Shown one piece after another: positions 6,491-12,752 of a DNA stretch of 15,578 bases. Source of the DNA: JAEZJZ01 sp964450265. Its GTDB lineage: Bacteria; Bacillota; UBA994; UBA5500. The DNA lies in the NCBI GenBank assembly GCA_964450265.1, contig CAYVCY010000037.1, positions 1 through 15,578 of the forward strand. Reading direction: 5' to 3'. Made by a program: the position numbers and the translations under genes. The notes under the pieces are model-generated. The model saw only the letters and a list, made by a program, of their open reading frames with translations. It had not been told where the DNA came from and made no database searches. Position 1 is the stretch's first letter. Each line of letters begins with the position of its first letter.

Positions 6491-7672
6491 TTGCCAAGAC
6501 AATCACGGAGCAGAAGAATTTCACGGAGCCTGTCCTCGCGCCGGAGGAGCAAGGCAGCAGGTGATCGTGGATACGCCTTGACGGTCTTTTCTGGCAGCTC
6601 CATCAGCCGCTTTCCGGTTAGGCTGGTTGGATCGCTGCCGGATTCCGGAATTGCCGGGCTGGATCCCATTTTAGGCAGAGCCAGCGGCAAGCAACTACAA
6701 CTCTATGGTGGTGTCCCTTCCGGCACCAGCGGCAGCCCGGTTTACATAGGTGGTCGCCTGATCGGGGCCATCTCGACTCTGTATTATCCCGACTCCCTCC
6801 TGGTCGGGATCACCCCTGCCGAGGCGATGCGCAGCGTAGCCGCCGAACCAGCGACCGACTCCACCAATCAAGTGCTGGGCGCGGCTGTCCCTGCCCCCAC
6901 CAAAGCGATCGTAATCGGGCTGACCTCCGGACGCGCCCTAGGCGAAGTGGCCGATCGCTTCGGATCCCCCGTACTGGGCCATCACCTGCCGCTCGCCGCC
7001 GGCAGCAGGTCTGCCGCCCAACTGCACCCTGGCAGTGCCATCGGTGCCGCAGCGATGGTCGGGGACATCAAGCTGGGCTTCATCGGCACAGCCACCATAG
7101 TAGACGGGGCGCAGATCTTTGCTTTCGGCCACCCGCTGTTGTTTAGCGGCCCCTCCAGCATGGCCTTGACTACGGCGGATATAGCCGACGTTGCGCAGGG
7201 GGATTTTCCCAGCAAGGTGGGCAGCATCGGAATGGTGATCGGCACGGTGCTGCAGGATCGAGCATCCGGCATTTACGCTCGACTAGATCTCCAACCACCA
7301 TTGATCCCCGTCCATATCTCCATCAGGGACGAGGACCGGGGCCACACAGAGCACCTACAGCTACAGGTAGCTCCGTTACCCTCTGAAATGGCGTTCCTCA
7401 CCTACATCGCTGCCCTAGAGGGTATGCAACGGGCGATGAACCGGGTTGGGTCCGGCTCGGCCGCTTGGGATTGGACTATCTCCGTCAGCGATACCGATGC
7501 TCCCACTGTTGCTTCGGGAACGACTTATGACCCGTATGACATCGGCGGAACGGTAGCCAGAGCTGCACTCCCTGCTCTAGAGCAACTGCTACAGGCTGGG
7601 CAGGCCATCGACAGCATCAACCTGACAGCGACGGTGACTATGCAGAGGCTCCCAGACCTAAAGGATGAGTGA
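6491..7672 (+). CDS. SpoIVB-like peptidase S55 domain protein, no signal peptide, permuted order
   Basis: A 393-residue protein related to the SpoIVB serine peptidases (MEROPS S55). The TTG start at 6491 is chosen because GGGAGGAGG ends 8 bases before it; an earlier in-frame TTG at 6470 would put that site inside the gene. The N-terminus is Arg/Ser-rich (SRSRRISRSLSSRRRSK) with no signal peptide or membrane helix. The first conserved block is GYALTVFSGSSISRFPVRLVG, then GGVPSGTSGSPVYIGGRLIGAI with the probable nucleophile Ser80 in GTSGSP. The second block, PGSAIGAAAMVGDIKLGFIGTATIVDGAQIFAFGHP, carries the probable catalytic His214. In SpoIVB itself the histidine block precedes the serine block, so this protein has the swapped order also seen in large S55-like proteins of other phyla. 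It has no PDZ domain, so a role in sporulation signalling is unlikely. The substrate is unknown. Confidence 0.82.
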   Translation: MPRQSRSRRISRSLSSRRRSKAAGDRGYALTVFSGSSISRFPVRLVGSLPDSGIAGLDPILGRASGKQLQLYGGVPSGTSGSPVYIGGRLIGAISTLYYPDSLLVGITPAEAMRSVAAEPATDSTNQVLGAAVPAPTKAIVIGLTSGRALGEVADRFGSPVLGHHLPLAAGSRSAAQLHPGSAIGAAAMVGDIKLGFIGTATIVDGAQIFAFGHPLLFSGPSSMALTTADIADVAQGDFPSKVGSIGMVIGTVLQDRASGIYARLDLQPPLIPVHISIRDEDRGHTEHLQLQVAPLPSEMAFLTYIAALEGMQRAMNRVGSGSAAWDWTISVSDTDAPTVASGTTYDPYDIGGTVARAALPALEQLLQAGQAIDSINLTATVTMQRLPDLKDE

Positions 7673-7747
7673 TCCAGGGGGATCGTCGATCAAGCTAGCG
7701 CAGAAGCACTAGGCGTGCTAGACAACTGAAGGAACTTTGAACACAAG

Positions 7748-7782
7748 GAATCCAAGACCTGATAGATGCGGGTCTTGGATTC
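7748..7782. repeat. 12-bp perfect inverted repeat (hairpin)
   Basis: Arms GAATCCAAGACC (7748-7759) and GGTCTTGGATTC (7771-7782) are separated by 11 bases. It lies 76 bases after the S55 stop codon and may act as its terminator, although the following bases (GATTCTTC) are only moderately T-rich. It abuts the first copy of the dispersed repeat. Confidence 0.6.
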
Positions 7783-7926
7783 GATTCTTCACGGAGTTCA
7801 TGCTGAGCTTGTCGAAGTGCTCTGAATGACCCTTCAGGGGGGGGCGGGACAGTGGGGACAGGCCCCTGTCCCCACCTAACGGCCCAGGCTGACCCCGTTG
7901 AGATTCTTCTCTTCGCTCTGAATGAC
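7783..7926. repeat. Two copies of an intergenic repeat (GATTCTTC ... GCTCTGAATGAC)
   Basis: Copy one (7783-7830) runs from GATTCTTC through TGAGCTTGTCGAAG to GCTCTGAATGAC. Copy two (7902-7926) has the same ends with a shorter middle (TCTTC). The sequence resembles short dispersed intergenic repeats with TGAGCTTGTCGAA and TTCGCTCTGAATGAC cores that I have seen in many environmental genomes; this is from memory, not a search. The palindrome at 7852-7875 sits between the two copies. Confidence 0.5.
7852..7875. repeat. GGGGACAGG palindrome
   Basis: An almost perfect palindrome with 11-bp arms, GTGGGGACAGG and CCTGTCCCCAC, and a CC centre. Its core GGGACAGGC recurs in the palindrome at 9257-9306, which suggests a dispersed palindromic repeat family in this genome. 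Confidence 0.65.
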
Positions 7927-8065
7927 ACTTTCCCAGTGGTTTCACGCTGTGTGCTATCCTTTTTTGTCGGCGCTGATTGGCAAAGGGATCGTCGGTGGTA
8001 GGAGGCAGGAAACTGACCCACAGCGGGGAATTACCAGAGAGAAGAATGACGGAGGTGACCTACCG

Positions 8066-9229
8066 ATGAAAACAGTGACTGAGGTAAGAGCAGATATTCC
8101 GGTACTCTGCAAATTTGCGTTTCTGAACGCCGGCACCCTCTTCCCCACCCCAGAACCGGTGATGCAGGTCTTCTTTGATGCTTATCGCCGCTGGCATGAG
8201 CAAGGGGCCGGCCTTCCCGAACACTATTGTGCTTGGCGAGAGACTGTGATTGATGGGGTGCGGGAGCAACTGGCCGAGTTCTTAGGCTGCTCTCCCCTGG
8301 AACTGGCCTTCACCCAAAACGCCACCGAAGGGGTGAACATCATCGCCTTCGGCATCGATTGGCAGCCAGGGGATGAAGTGATCATCACCGATGCGGAGCA
8401 TGAGGCTAACGCCGTGGTCTGGCTCTATAACGAGCGACGCTTCGGAATCAAACTGCAGGTGGTTCCGATGGATCCGGATCCCAATCTGTTTCTGCAAAAC
8501 ATGCGGCAGGCTATAAACGAGAAGACCCGGCTGGTGTCCATAGCCCATGTGCTCAGCCATACCGGACAGATCTTGCCGGTAGAAGAGGTGATCGAGCTGG
8601 CCCACCAAAACGGCTCGCTGGTGCTCCTGGATGGCGCCCACGCAGTCGGGCAATTGCCGGTAGATCTGCACGCGCTGAACTGTGACTTCTATACCATGAA
8701 TGGGCATAAATGGCTGTTCGGACCGGCGGGTACCGGCATTCTCTATCTGCGGCAGGACCGGATAGACTCGGTGCGCCCTAGCTTCATGGGCGATGTAGCC
8801 CAGAAACAATGGAACTACCCCCAGGGAAGGAGCTTCGCGCCACCAAAGGGGGCACGCCGCTATGAGTATGCCACCCGCAACTGGCCTGCGATAGTGGGAC
8901 TGGGGGCGGGACTGGAATACGTAAATGAGGTCGGCTTGGACAACATTCGCGCCCGGGTGCTGCAGCTGACAGAGCAGCTAAAGAGAGACCTGTTAACCAT
9001 CCCTGGGTGCCGTCTACACAGCCCCATGGAGTCCCGTTGGTCCAGCGGCTTGGTGGCCTTTGAGGTGATCGGCCATAATGCTAAAGAGATCATGACCTAT
9101 CTGGAACAGCGCGGCATCTGCCCCCGCTGGCTGAACGATCGCCTGATCCGTGTCACCGTTGCCTATTTCACGCTAGAGCAAGAGTTAGAGGACATGGTGG
9201 CCGCGATCAAGGATTACCTGGATAGCTGA
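8066..9229 (+). CDS. Class V aminotransferase (cysteine desulfurase / isopenicillin N epimerase-like)
   Basis: A 387-residue fold-type I PLP enzyme, probably cytoplasmic. The ATG at 8066 follows GGAGGTGA by 7 bases and starts MKTVTEVRADIPVLCKFAFLNAGTLFPTP, a normal beginning for the family. Visible motifs are TQNATEGVNIIAF (cofactor phosphate contact), ITDAEHEANAVVW, SHTGQILPVEEV, LLDGAHAVGQLPVDL (the Asp that contacts the pyridine nitrogen) and NGHKWLFGPAGTG with the Schiff-base lysine K215. The C-terminal domain ends RVTVAYFTLEQELEDMVAAI. Length and motif order fit complete members. Sequence alone does not separate desulfurases, selenocysteine lyases, epimerases and other class V enzymes. 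No iron-sulfur assembly genes are adjacent, so housekeeping cluster assembly is not supported. A selenium-related role is possible given the selenoprotein at 15057 but is not shown. Confidence 0.9.
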   Translation: MKTVTEVRADIPVLCKFAFLNAGTLFPTPEPVMQVFFDAYRRWHEQGAGLPEHYCAWRETVIDGVREQLAEFLGCSPLELAFTQNATEGVNIIAFGIDWQPGDEVIITDAEHEANAVVWLYNERRFGIKLQVVPMDPDPNLFLQNMRQAINEKTRLVSIAHVLSHTGQILPVEEVIELAHQNGSLVLLDGAHAVGQLPVDLHALNCDFYTMNGHKWLFGPAGTGILYLRQDRIDSVRPSFMGDVAQKQWNYPQGRSFAPPKGARRYEYATRNWPAIVGLGAGLEYVNEVGLDNIRARVLQLTEQLKRDLLTIPGCRLHSPMESRWSSGLVAFEVIGHNAKEIMTYLEQRGICPRWLNDRLIRVTVAYFTLEQELEDMVAAIKDYLDS

Positions 9230-9256
9230 CGCTAGCCACGAGGATGGCGAAACAGT

Positions 9257-9306
9257 GGGACAGGCACTCTGCACCGTTCCGAAGAGCGGTACAGAGTGCC
9301 TGTCCC
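9257..9306. repeat. 50-bp palindrome between convergent genes (bidirectional terminator or repeat)
   Basis: Arms GGGACAGGCACTCTG (9257-9271) and CAGAGTGCCTGTCCC (9292-9306) form 15 perfect pairs. After a C/A mismatch they continue with ACCG/CGGT, leaving a loop of about 10 bases. It lies between the stop of the aminotransferase (9229, +) and the stop of degV (9341, -), where a two-way terminator is expected, but it has no flanking T-tract. It shares GGGACAGGC with the palindrome at 7852, so a mobile or dispersed repeat origin is as likely. Confidence 0.75.
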
Positions 9307-9340
9307 CCAGTCCCACCCGTCACCAGCCGTGGCTGTGGTG

Positions 9341-10189
9341 TTACTTAAAGTAGAACATGCCGACGCAGCCTTTTCCGACATGGGTGCCGATGGTGGCCCC
9401 GATATCGCCCAAAACCACTTGGGATTGCGGCTTCAGCTCCTGCAAGGCAGCGACCAGTTCGTTGGCATCGTCCAGGCAATCCGCGTGACAGAGGCCGATG
9501 AAAGGATAGCGCGGCTTTGCCTGTTCGGCGAGACTATCCAGGAGATACTTGAGGGACTTCTTCCGTCCCCGCACTTTGTCCAGCGTATCGATGGCACCTT
9601 GATCGTCCAAGCAGAGAATAGGTTTGATGTTCAGCAGGTTGCCGATGGCGCCTTTGGCGCGACTGATCCGGCCTCCCTTGACCAAGTTTTCGGTGGTATC
9701 CAAGGTGAAGATATGTACCAGCCGTTGGCGCGCCACCTCCACCGCCTGCACGATCTCAGAGGCGTCTTTGCCTTGCCCTGCTAGCTCCGCTGCCAGCAGC
9801 ACCAGCAACCCTTCTCCGATGGAAGCTGCCCGGGAGTCCACCAGATGCAGTTTGGCAGCCTTGTCCTCCAAGCTGCTCTGGGCAATCCGAGCGCTCTCCA
9901 CTGTTCCACTCAATGCGGACGAGAGGTTGATAGACACGATGGTGCGTCCCGCTTCCAGGTGGGGCAAGAAAGCCTCCATGAAATCGTGGGGAGATGGCTG
10001 CGAGGTAACCGGTAACCGGGGTGACTTCTCCAGAAGGCGATAGAACTGCTCGCTGGTCAAGTCTACACCATCGGCGTAGCTTTTATCGGGGAACGAAACC
10101 TGTAGCGGTACTACCCCGATGTCATATTTGGACACGATATCCAAAGGCAGATCAGCTGCGCTATCCGTGAATACCTTGACGTTGGTCAT
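9341..10189 (-). CDS. DegV family fatty-acid-binding protein
   Basis: A 282-residue DegV/EDD-fold protein. Members bind a fatty acid in a deep pocket, and FakB proteins of this family present it to the kinase FakA for phospholipid synthesis. The start is ATG at 10189 with AAAGGAG 9 bases upstream. Visible hallmarks are VFTDSAADLP near the N-terminus, the loop VTSQPSP (61-67) that covers the lipid head group, INLSSALSGT (87-96), VDSRAASIGEG (117-127), VKGGRISRAKGAIGNLLNIKPIL, and a glycine-rich end TIGTHVGKGCVGMFYF. Length is normal. No fakA-like gene is adjacent, so partnership with a kinase encoded elsewhere is an assumption. It is convergent with the aminotransferase and follows a 493-bp gap after pepF on the same strand. 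Confidence 0.93.
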   Translation of the reverse strand: MTNVKVFTDSAADLPLDIVSKYDIGVVPLQVSFPDKSYADGVDLTSEQFYRLLEKSPRLPVTSQPSPHDFMEAFLPHLEAGRTIVSINLSSALSGTVESARIAQSSLEDKAAKLHLVDSRAASIGEGLLVLLAAELAGQGKDASEIVQAVEVARQRLVHIFTLDTTENLVKGGRISRAKGAIGNLLNIKPILCLDDQGAIDTLDKVRGRKKSLKYLLDSLAEQAKPRYPFIGLCHADCLDDANELVAALQELKPQSQVVLGDIGATIGTHVGKGCVGMFYFK

Positions 10190-10407
10190 GCGAGAGCAAC
10201 TCCTTTCTCATTGTCCCTACAGCAAGTGCTTCAGCAGCCTGCAATATCAGAGCCACAGTCTTTGCTTAGCTGTTCGCCATCTGAACCGCGCGCTCCTGCT
10301 AGGTTTAGTCGCTGCCTGGAATTTGGTGCACAGAAAAGTGAACAGGTATGGCATAGTCTACCCAGATTTTGCACACACATTGGAATGATTCGCGAGGAGG
10401 GGTAAAA

Positions 10408-10515
10408 ATGCAGCGCATGCCGGAGGGGACAGAGGGACGTACGATTTGTGCCCTCCGGTCAAATAGGAGAGGCGTGCCACATGGCACGCCTCTTCGGAGC
10501 GCTGGCGTTAGGTAG
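10408..10515 (+). CDS. Possible 35-residue small ORF with strong ribosome binding site
   Basis: An ATG at 10408 is preceded by GAGGAGGGG with a 5-base spacer and opens a frame beginning MQRMPEGTEGRTICALRS and ending SAGVR before TAG. The product is basic and low in hydrophobic residues, and I recognise nothing in it. The frame runs straight through two inverted repeats (10420-10458 and 10468-10493), which argues that these bases are under structural rather than coding constraint. I keep it only because of the binding site. Confidence 0.15.
   Translation: MQRMPEGTEGRTICALRSNRRGVPHGTPLRSAGVR
10420..10458. repeat. Inverted repeat with GGGGACAGAGGGACG core
   Basis: Arms CCGGAGGG (10420-10427) and CCCTCCGG (10451-10458). 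The inner part begins GGGGACAGAGGGAC, resembling the GGGACAG start of the palindromes at 7852 and 9257, so it may be a degenerate member of the same repeat family. Confidence 0.45.
10468..10493. terminator. Perfect 11-bp hairpin, possible terminator
   Basis: Stem AGAGGCGTGCC / GGCACGCCTCT with an ACAT loop. The downstream side has no T-tract on either strand (CTATTTGACC on the minus strand), so intrinsic termination is uncertain. It lies about 190 bases past the pepF-like stop codon on the minus strand. Confidence 0.45.
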
Positions 10516-10682
10516 CCAGCCACCTCCTAGTCCTGAACACTTCAAGACCACCCCCTCTCAAGGAGAGTGAAATCGGTCCCTTAACCAGTATCGAGACCTC
10601 TTCCCAAGTTGATTATACTGCATGCGTTATCAGAATAGTAGGTAAAGATCCCTTCAGACAGTTGCTGTACCCCACCGATCCT

Positions 10683-12488
10683 CTAGTAGCCGAATCCGGT
10701 AGAGACCTGGTCGATCAGCGAGCCGACATACTCCACGGCAGCCCGGATGGCGTCTGGCTTGGTCATATCCACGCCTGCCATGGCCGCCAACTCTAACGGC
10801 TTCTTGGTTCCACCCGACTTGAGCACTTGCAGCCAGCGGTCCACCGCGGGCTGGCCCTCGGTTTGAATGGCTTTGGCCACCGCCGTGCCCACGGTCAGTC
10901 CGGCGGAGTAGCTGTAGGGATAGAGGCCCATGTAATAATGAGGTTGACGCATCCAGGTGAGCCGAGCACCGTCGTCGATTTCCACTTCCCCTCCCCAGAA
11001 CTCGTCCAGAATCTCGCCCTGGACACGGCTAAGTACGGAAGCAGTGATCGGTTGACCCTTCTCAGCCAGGACATAGATGCGGCGTTGCAGCTCGCCCTCG
11101 ATTAGGTGACGCACGAAGTTATGGTAATAGGTCATCAGCACTTGCATATTCAGCCAGCGGTGCATGCGCGGATCTTCGGTCTGTGCCTTGACATAGTCCC
11201 CCACCAGCAGTTCGTTGATGGTGGACGGGGCCTCCGAAAAGAACATAGAGCCGCGGGCGTTGCTCAGGCGCTGGTAACGTTGGGCTAAGACGCCGTTGCC
11301 GCCATGGCCCAGCTCGTGGCTGAGCAGCAGTACGTTACGCATGCTGTCGGCCCAAGTGACCAGAATATAGGGATGGACGCCGGGTACTGAACTACAGAAG
11401 GCGCCGGTGGATTTGCCGATGTTGTCCGCCAGGTCGATCCAGCGCTTGGTGAGCGCGTTTTCAATGATGGTGGCGTATTCGGAACCGAGCACCTGCAAGC
11501 CGGCCAAAATGATCTTGGCACCCTCTTCAAAGGTGGTCGGAGCGCTGAACTCGGGATCCAGCGGTGCTTCGATGTCGCAATAGAGCAGCTTGTCCAGGCC
11601 CAAGACCTGTTTTCGCAGCTTGACATAGCGGCGCATGTGCGGTGCCAGCTCGGTGAGAATGACATCATGCAGCATGTGGTAAACGTCCACGTTCACTTCT
11701 TGGCCTTGCAGCAGCATGTGCGTCGCCGACGGGAACCCGCGCAAGCGAGCCAAGACGACCTGCTTCTTCACCTCGGTGCCCCAAGTGGCTCCGTAAGTGT
11801 TCTGATAAGCTTTTAGTCCCTTGGTAAACGACGCGTAAGCGTTGCGGCGCAGAACAGCATCAGGGGACTTTTCATATGTTTCCTCGTATAACGCAAAAGA
11901 CATCGGATAGCTGTTCCCCTGGCTGTCCAGAATTGGATCAAAGGTCAGGTCGGCCGCCTTCGAGCGGTTGTAGATCACCGCAGGAGCACCCAATGCCTCT
12001 CCTAGGGAGGCCAGCGCCATCTCGGTCTCTGGCTGCAATACGTGGGGCTTTTGGGCGACGATCTTGTTGATCATCCGCTCAAAATCTTTTAGCGCCGGCT
12101 CTTCCTGCAAATAGCGCTCCAGAGTGCCTTCCGGAAGGGCCAACGCCTCCGATTGCACAAAGGAAGTCTTGGCTTGCGCTTGGGCAGCCAGAGACGCTGC
12201 CCGCCCCATGGCCACCTGGTTGGCAGGGTCGGTGCCGTCGCCAGATTGCCTCAACGAGGCAAAGCTGACCACCCGCGCGAGGCGTGCCTGCAGCTGTTCC
12301 ATAGCGTTAAGGCAGTCGAGTAACGGGGCGGGCCCATCGGCAAACTTGCCTTGGTACTGAGTCACCGTGGACAGATCAGCGGCGACTGCCGCCAGTTCCT
12401 GTTCCCAAGCCTCTGTCGAGGGGAAAATGTCGTCCAGATTCCAAGTGAGATGGGCCGGGACCTCCGACCGATGCAGACGTTTCTTCAT
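10683..12488 (-). CDS. pepF: Oligoendopeptidase F-like M3 metallopeptidase (copy 1)
   Basis: A 601-residue zinc metallopeptidase of the M3B/PepF group, expected to cut peptides of roughly 7-20 residues in the cytoplasm. The ATG at 12488 (MKKRLHRSEVPAHLTWNLDDIFPSTEAWEQEL) is chosen over an upstream frame start at 12524 because AAGGAGGG precedes it by 7 bases. N-terminal helices (about 1-190) lead into the peptidase domain with VKKQVVLARLRGFPSATHMLL and ILTELAPHMRRY. The zinc site is HELGH (391-395), with the third ligand probably E419 in FFSEAPSTINE. A C-terminal substrate-contact segment YYMGLYPYSYSAGL follows. All catalytic residues are present, and length matches the family. It lacks a signal peptide. 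It is head-to-head with a close paralogue at 12753. Confidence 0.95.
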   Translation of the reverse strand: MKKRLHRSEVPAHLTWNLDDIFPSTEAWEQELAAVAADLSTVTQYQGKFADGPAPLLDCLNAMEQLQARLARVVSFASLRQSGDGTDPANQVAMGRAASLAAQAQAKTSFVQSEALALPEGTLERYLQEEPALKDFERMINKIVAQKPHVLQPETEMALASLGEALGAPAVIYNRSKAADLTFDPILDSQGNSYPMSFALYEETYEKSPDAVLRRNAYASFTKGLKAYQNTYGATWGTEVKKQVVLARLRGFPSATHMLLQGQEVNVDVYHMLHDVILTELAPHMRRYVKLRKQVLGLDKLLYCDIEAPLDPEFSAPTTFEEGAKIILAGLQVLGSEYATIIENALTKRWIDLADNIGKSTGAFCSSVPGVHPYILVTWADSMRNVLLLSHELGHGGNGVLAQRYQRLSNARGSMFFSEAPSTINELLVGDYVKAQTEDPRMHRWLNMQVLMTYYHNFVRHLIEGELQRRIYVLAEKGQPITASVLSRVQGEILDEFWGGEVEIDDGARLTWMRQPHYYMGLYPYSYSAGLTVGTAVAKAIQTEGQPAVDRWLQVLKSGGTKKPLELAAMAGVDMTKPDAIRAAVEYVGSLIDQVSTGFGY

Positions 12489-12589
12489 AGAAACCCTCCT
12501 TTTGCTTTCTTCTATCATGTACACGTTAAGACCACTGATGAGGCATCAATTCTCTGCGCAACCTGGCCATAGGTTTCCCCTAGATCGCC

Positions 12590-12595
12590 ATTATA
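12590..12595 (-). promoter_or_regulatory. Candidate -10 element for pepF copy 1
   Basis: On the minus strand a perfect TATAAT lies about 100 bases upstream of the start codon at 12488. The -35 position (about 12612-12618) reads GTGGGG or TGGGGT and is poor, so an activator or another sigma factor would be needed. The assignment is tentative. Confidence 0.3.
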
Positions 12596-12643
12596 ACGAG
12601 CTAGACTTGACACCCCACTGGCAATATTCGCAATTGACCTGCT

Positions 12644-12670
12644 CTACTCCTGCTTATGCAGCAGGAGTAG
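12644..12670. promoter_or_regulatory. 10-bp inverted repeat in the divergent pepF control region (operator-like)
   Basis: Perfect arms CTACTCCTGC (12644-12653) and GCAGGAGTAG (12661-12670) surround TTATGCA. A plus-strand TTGACC (12634-12639) and TATGCA (12655-12660, spacing only 15) could form a weak promoter for the pepF copy at 12753 that this repeat would overlap. The symmetry and the position between two divergent paralogues suggest a repressor or activator site; a hairpin in the leader RNA is the alternative. Confidence 0.45.
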
Positions 12671-12752
12671 CTGGTTCGACTATCGAAGATATATTTCGAG
12701 GAAGAACATCCTAAAGCTAGCTTGATGATCAGTAAAAAAGGAGGAGATTCTA

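Larger units (their letters stand above)
7673..8065. other. 393-bp gap made of hairpins and dispersed repeats
   Basis: From left to right this gap holds an AGCAC/GTGCT hairpin near 7710, a 12-bp perfect inverted repeat (7748-7782), two copies of a GATTCTTC..GCTCTGAATGAC repeat (7783-7830 and 7902-7926), and a GGGGACAGG palindrome (7852-7875). The ribosome binding site GGAGGTGA of the aminotransferase follows at 8051. No gene or clear promoter was found. The long upstream extension of the aminotransferase frame (from 7922) runs through repeat sequence and is not credible as coding. Confidence 0.6.
10190..10682. other. 493-bp hairpin-rich gap between pepF-like and degV genes
   Basis: The gap contains an inverted repeat CCGGAGGG/CCCTCCGG (10420-10458), a perfect 11-bp hairpin (10468-10493), a GCTGGC/GCCAGC hairpin (10501-10520) and a CTCTC/GAGAG hairpin near 10560. 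On the minus strand a perfect TATAAT lies at 10612-10617, but no acceptable -35 sits 16-19 bases before it. If used, it would give degV a leader of about 415 nt. On the plus strand a 35-codon frame with a good binding site starts at 10408. The left third (10190-10400) shows no clear feature beyond the degV ribosome binding site. Confidence 0.5.

Noticed and set aside
7922..8065. 48-residue N-terminal extension of the aminotransferase
   Set aside because: The extension starts inside an intergenic repeat without a binding site, while the ATG at 8066 has GGAGGTGA and a normal family N-terminus.
8282..8809. 175-codon open frame on the minus strand
   Set aside because: It is antisense to the aminotransferase, lacks a binding site and encodes nothing recognisable.
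9296..9784. 162-codon open frame on the plus strand
   Set aside because: It lies antisense to degV, whose protein matches its family along its whole length; there is no binding site, and the frame begins inside a palindrome.
12607..12612. TTGACA as a -35 for pepF copy 2
   Set aside because: No -10-like hexamer occurs at a spacing of 15-19 bases on the plus strand.
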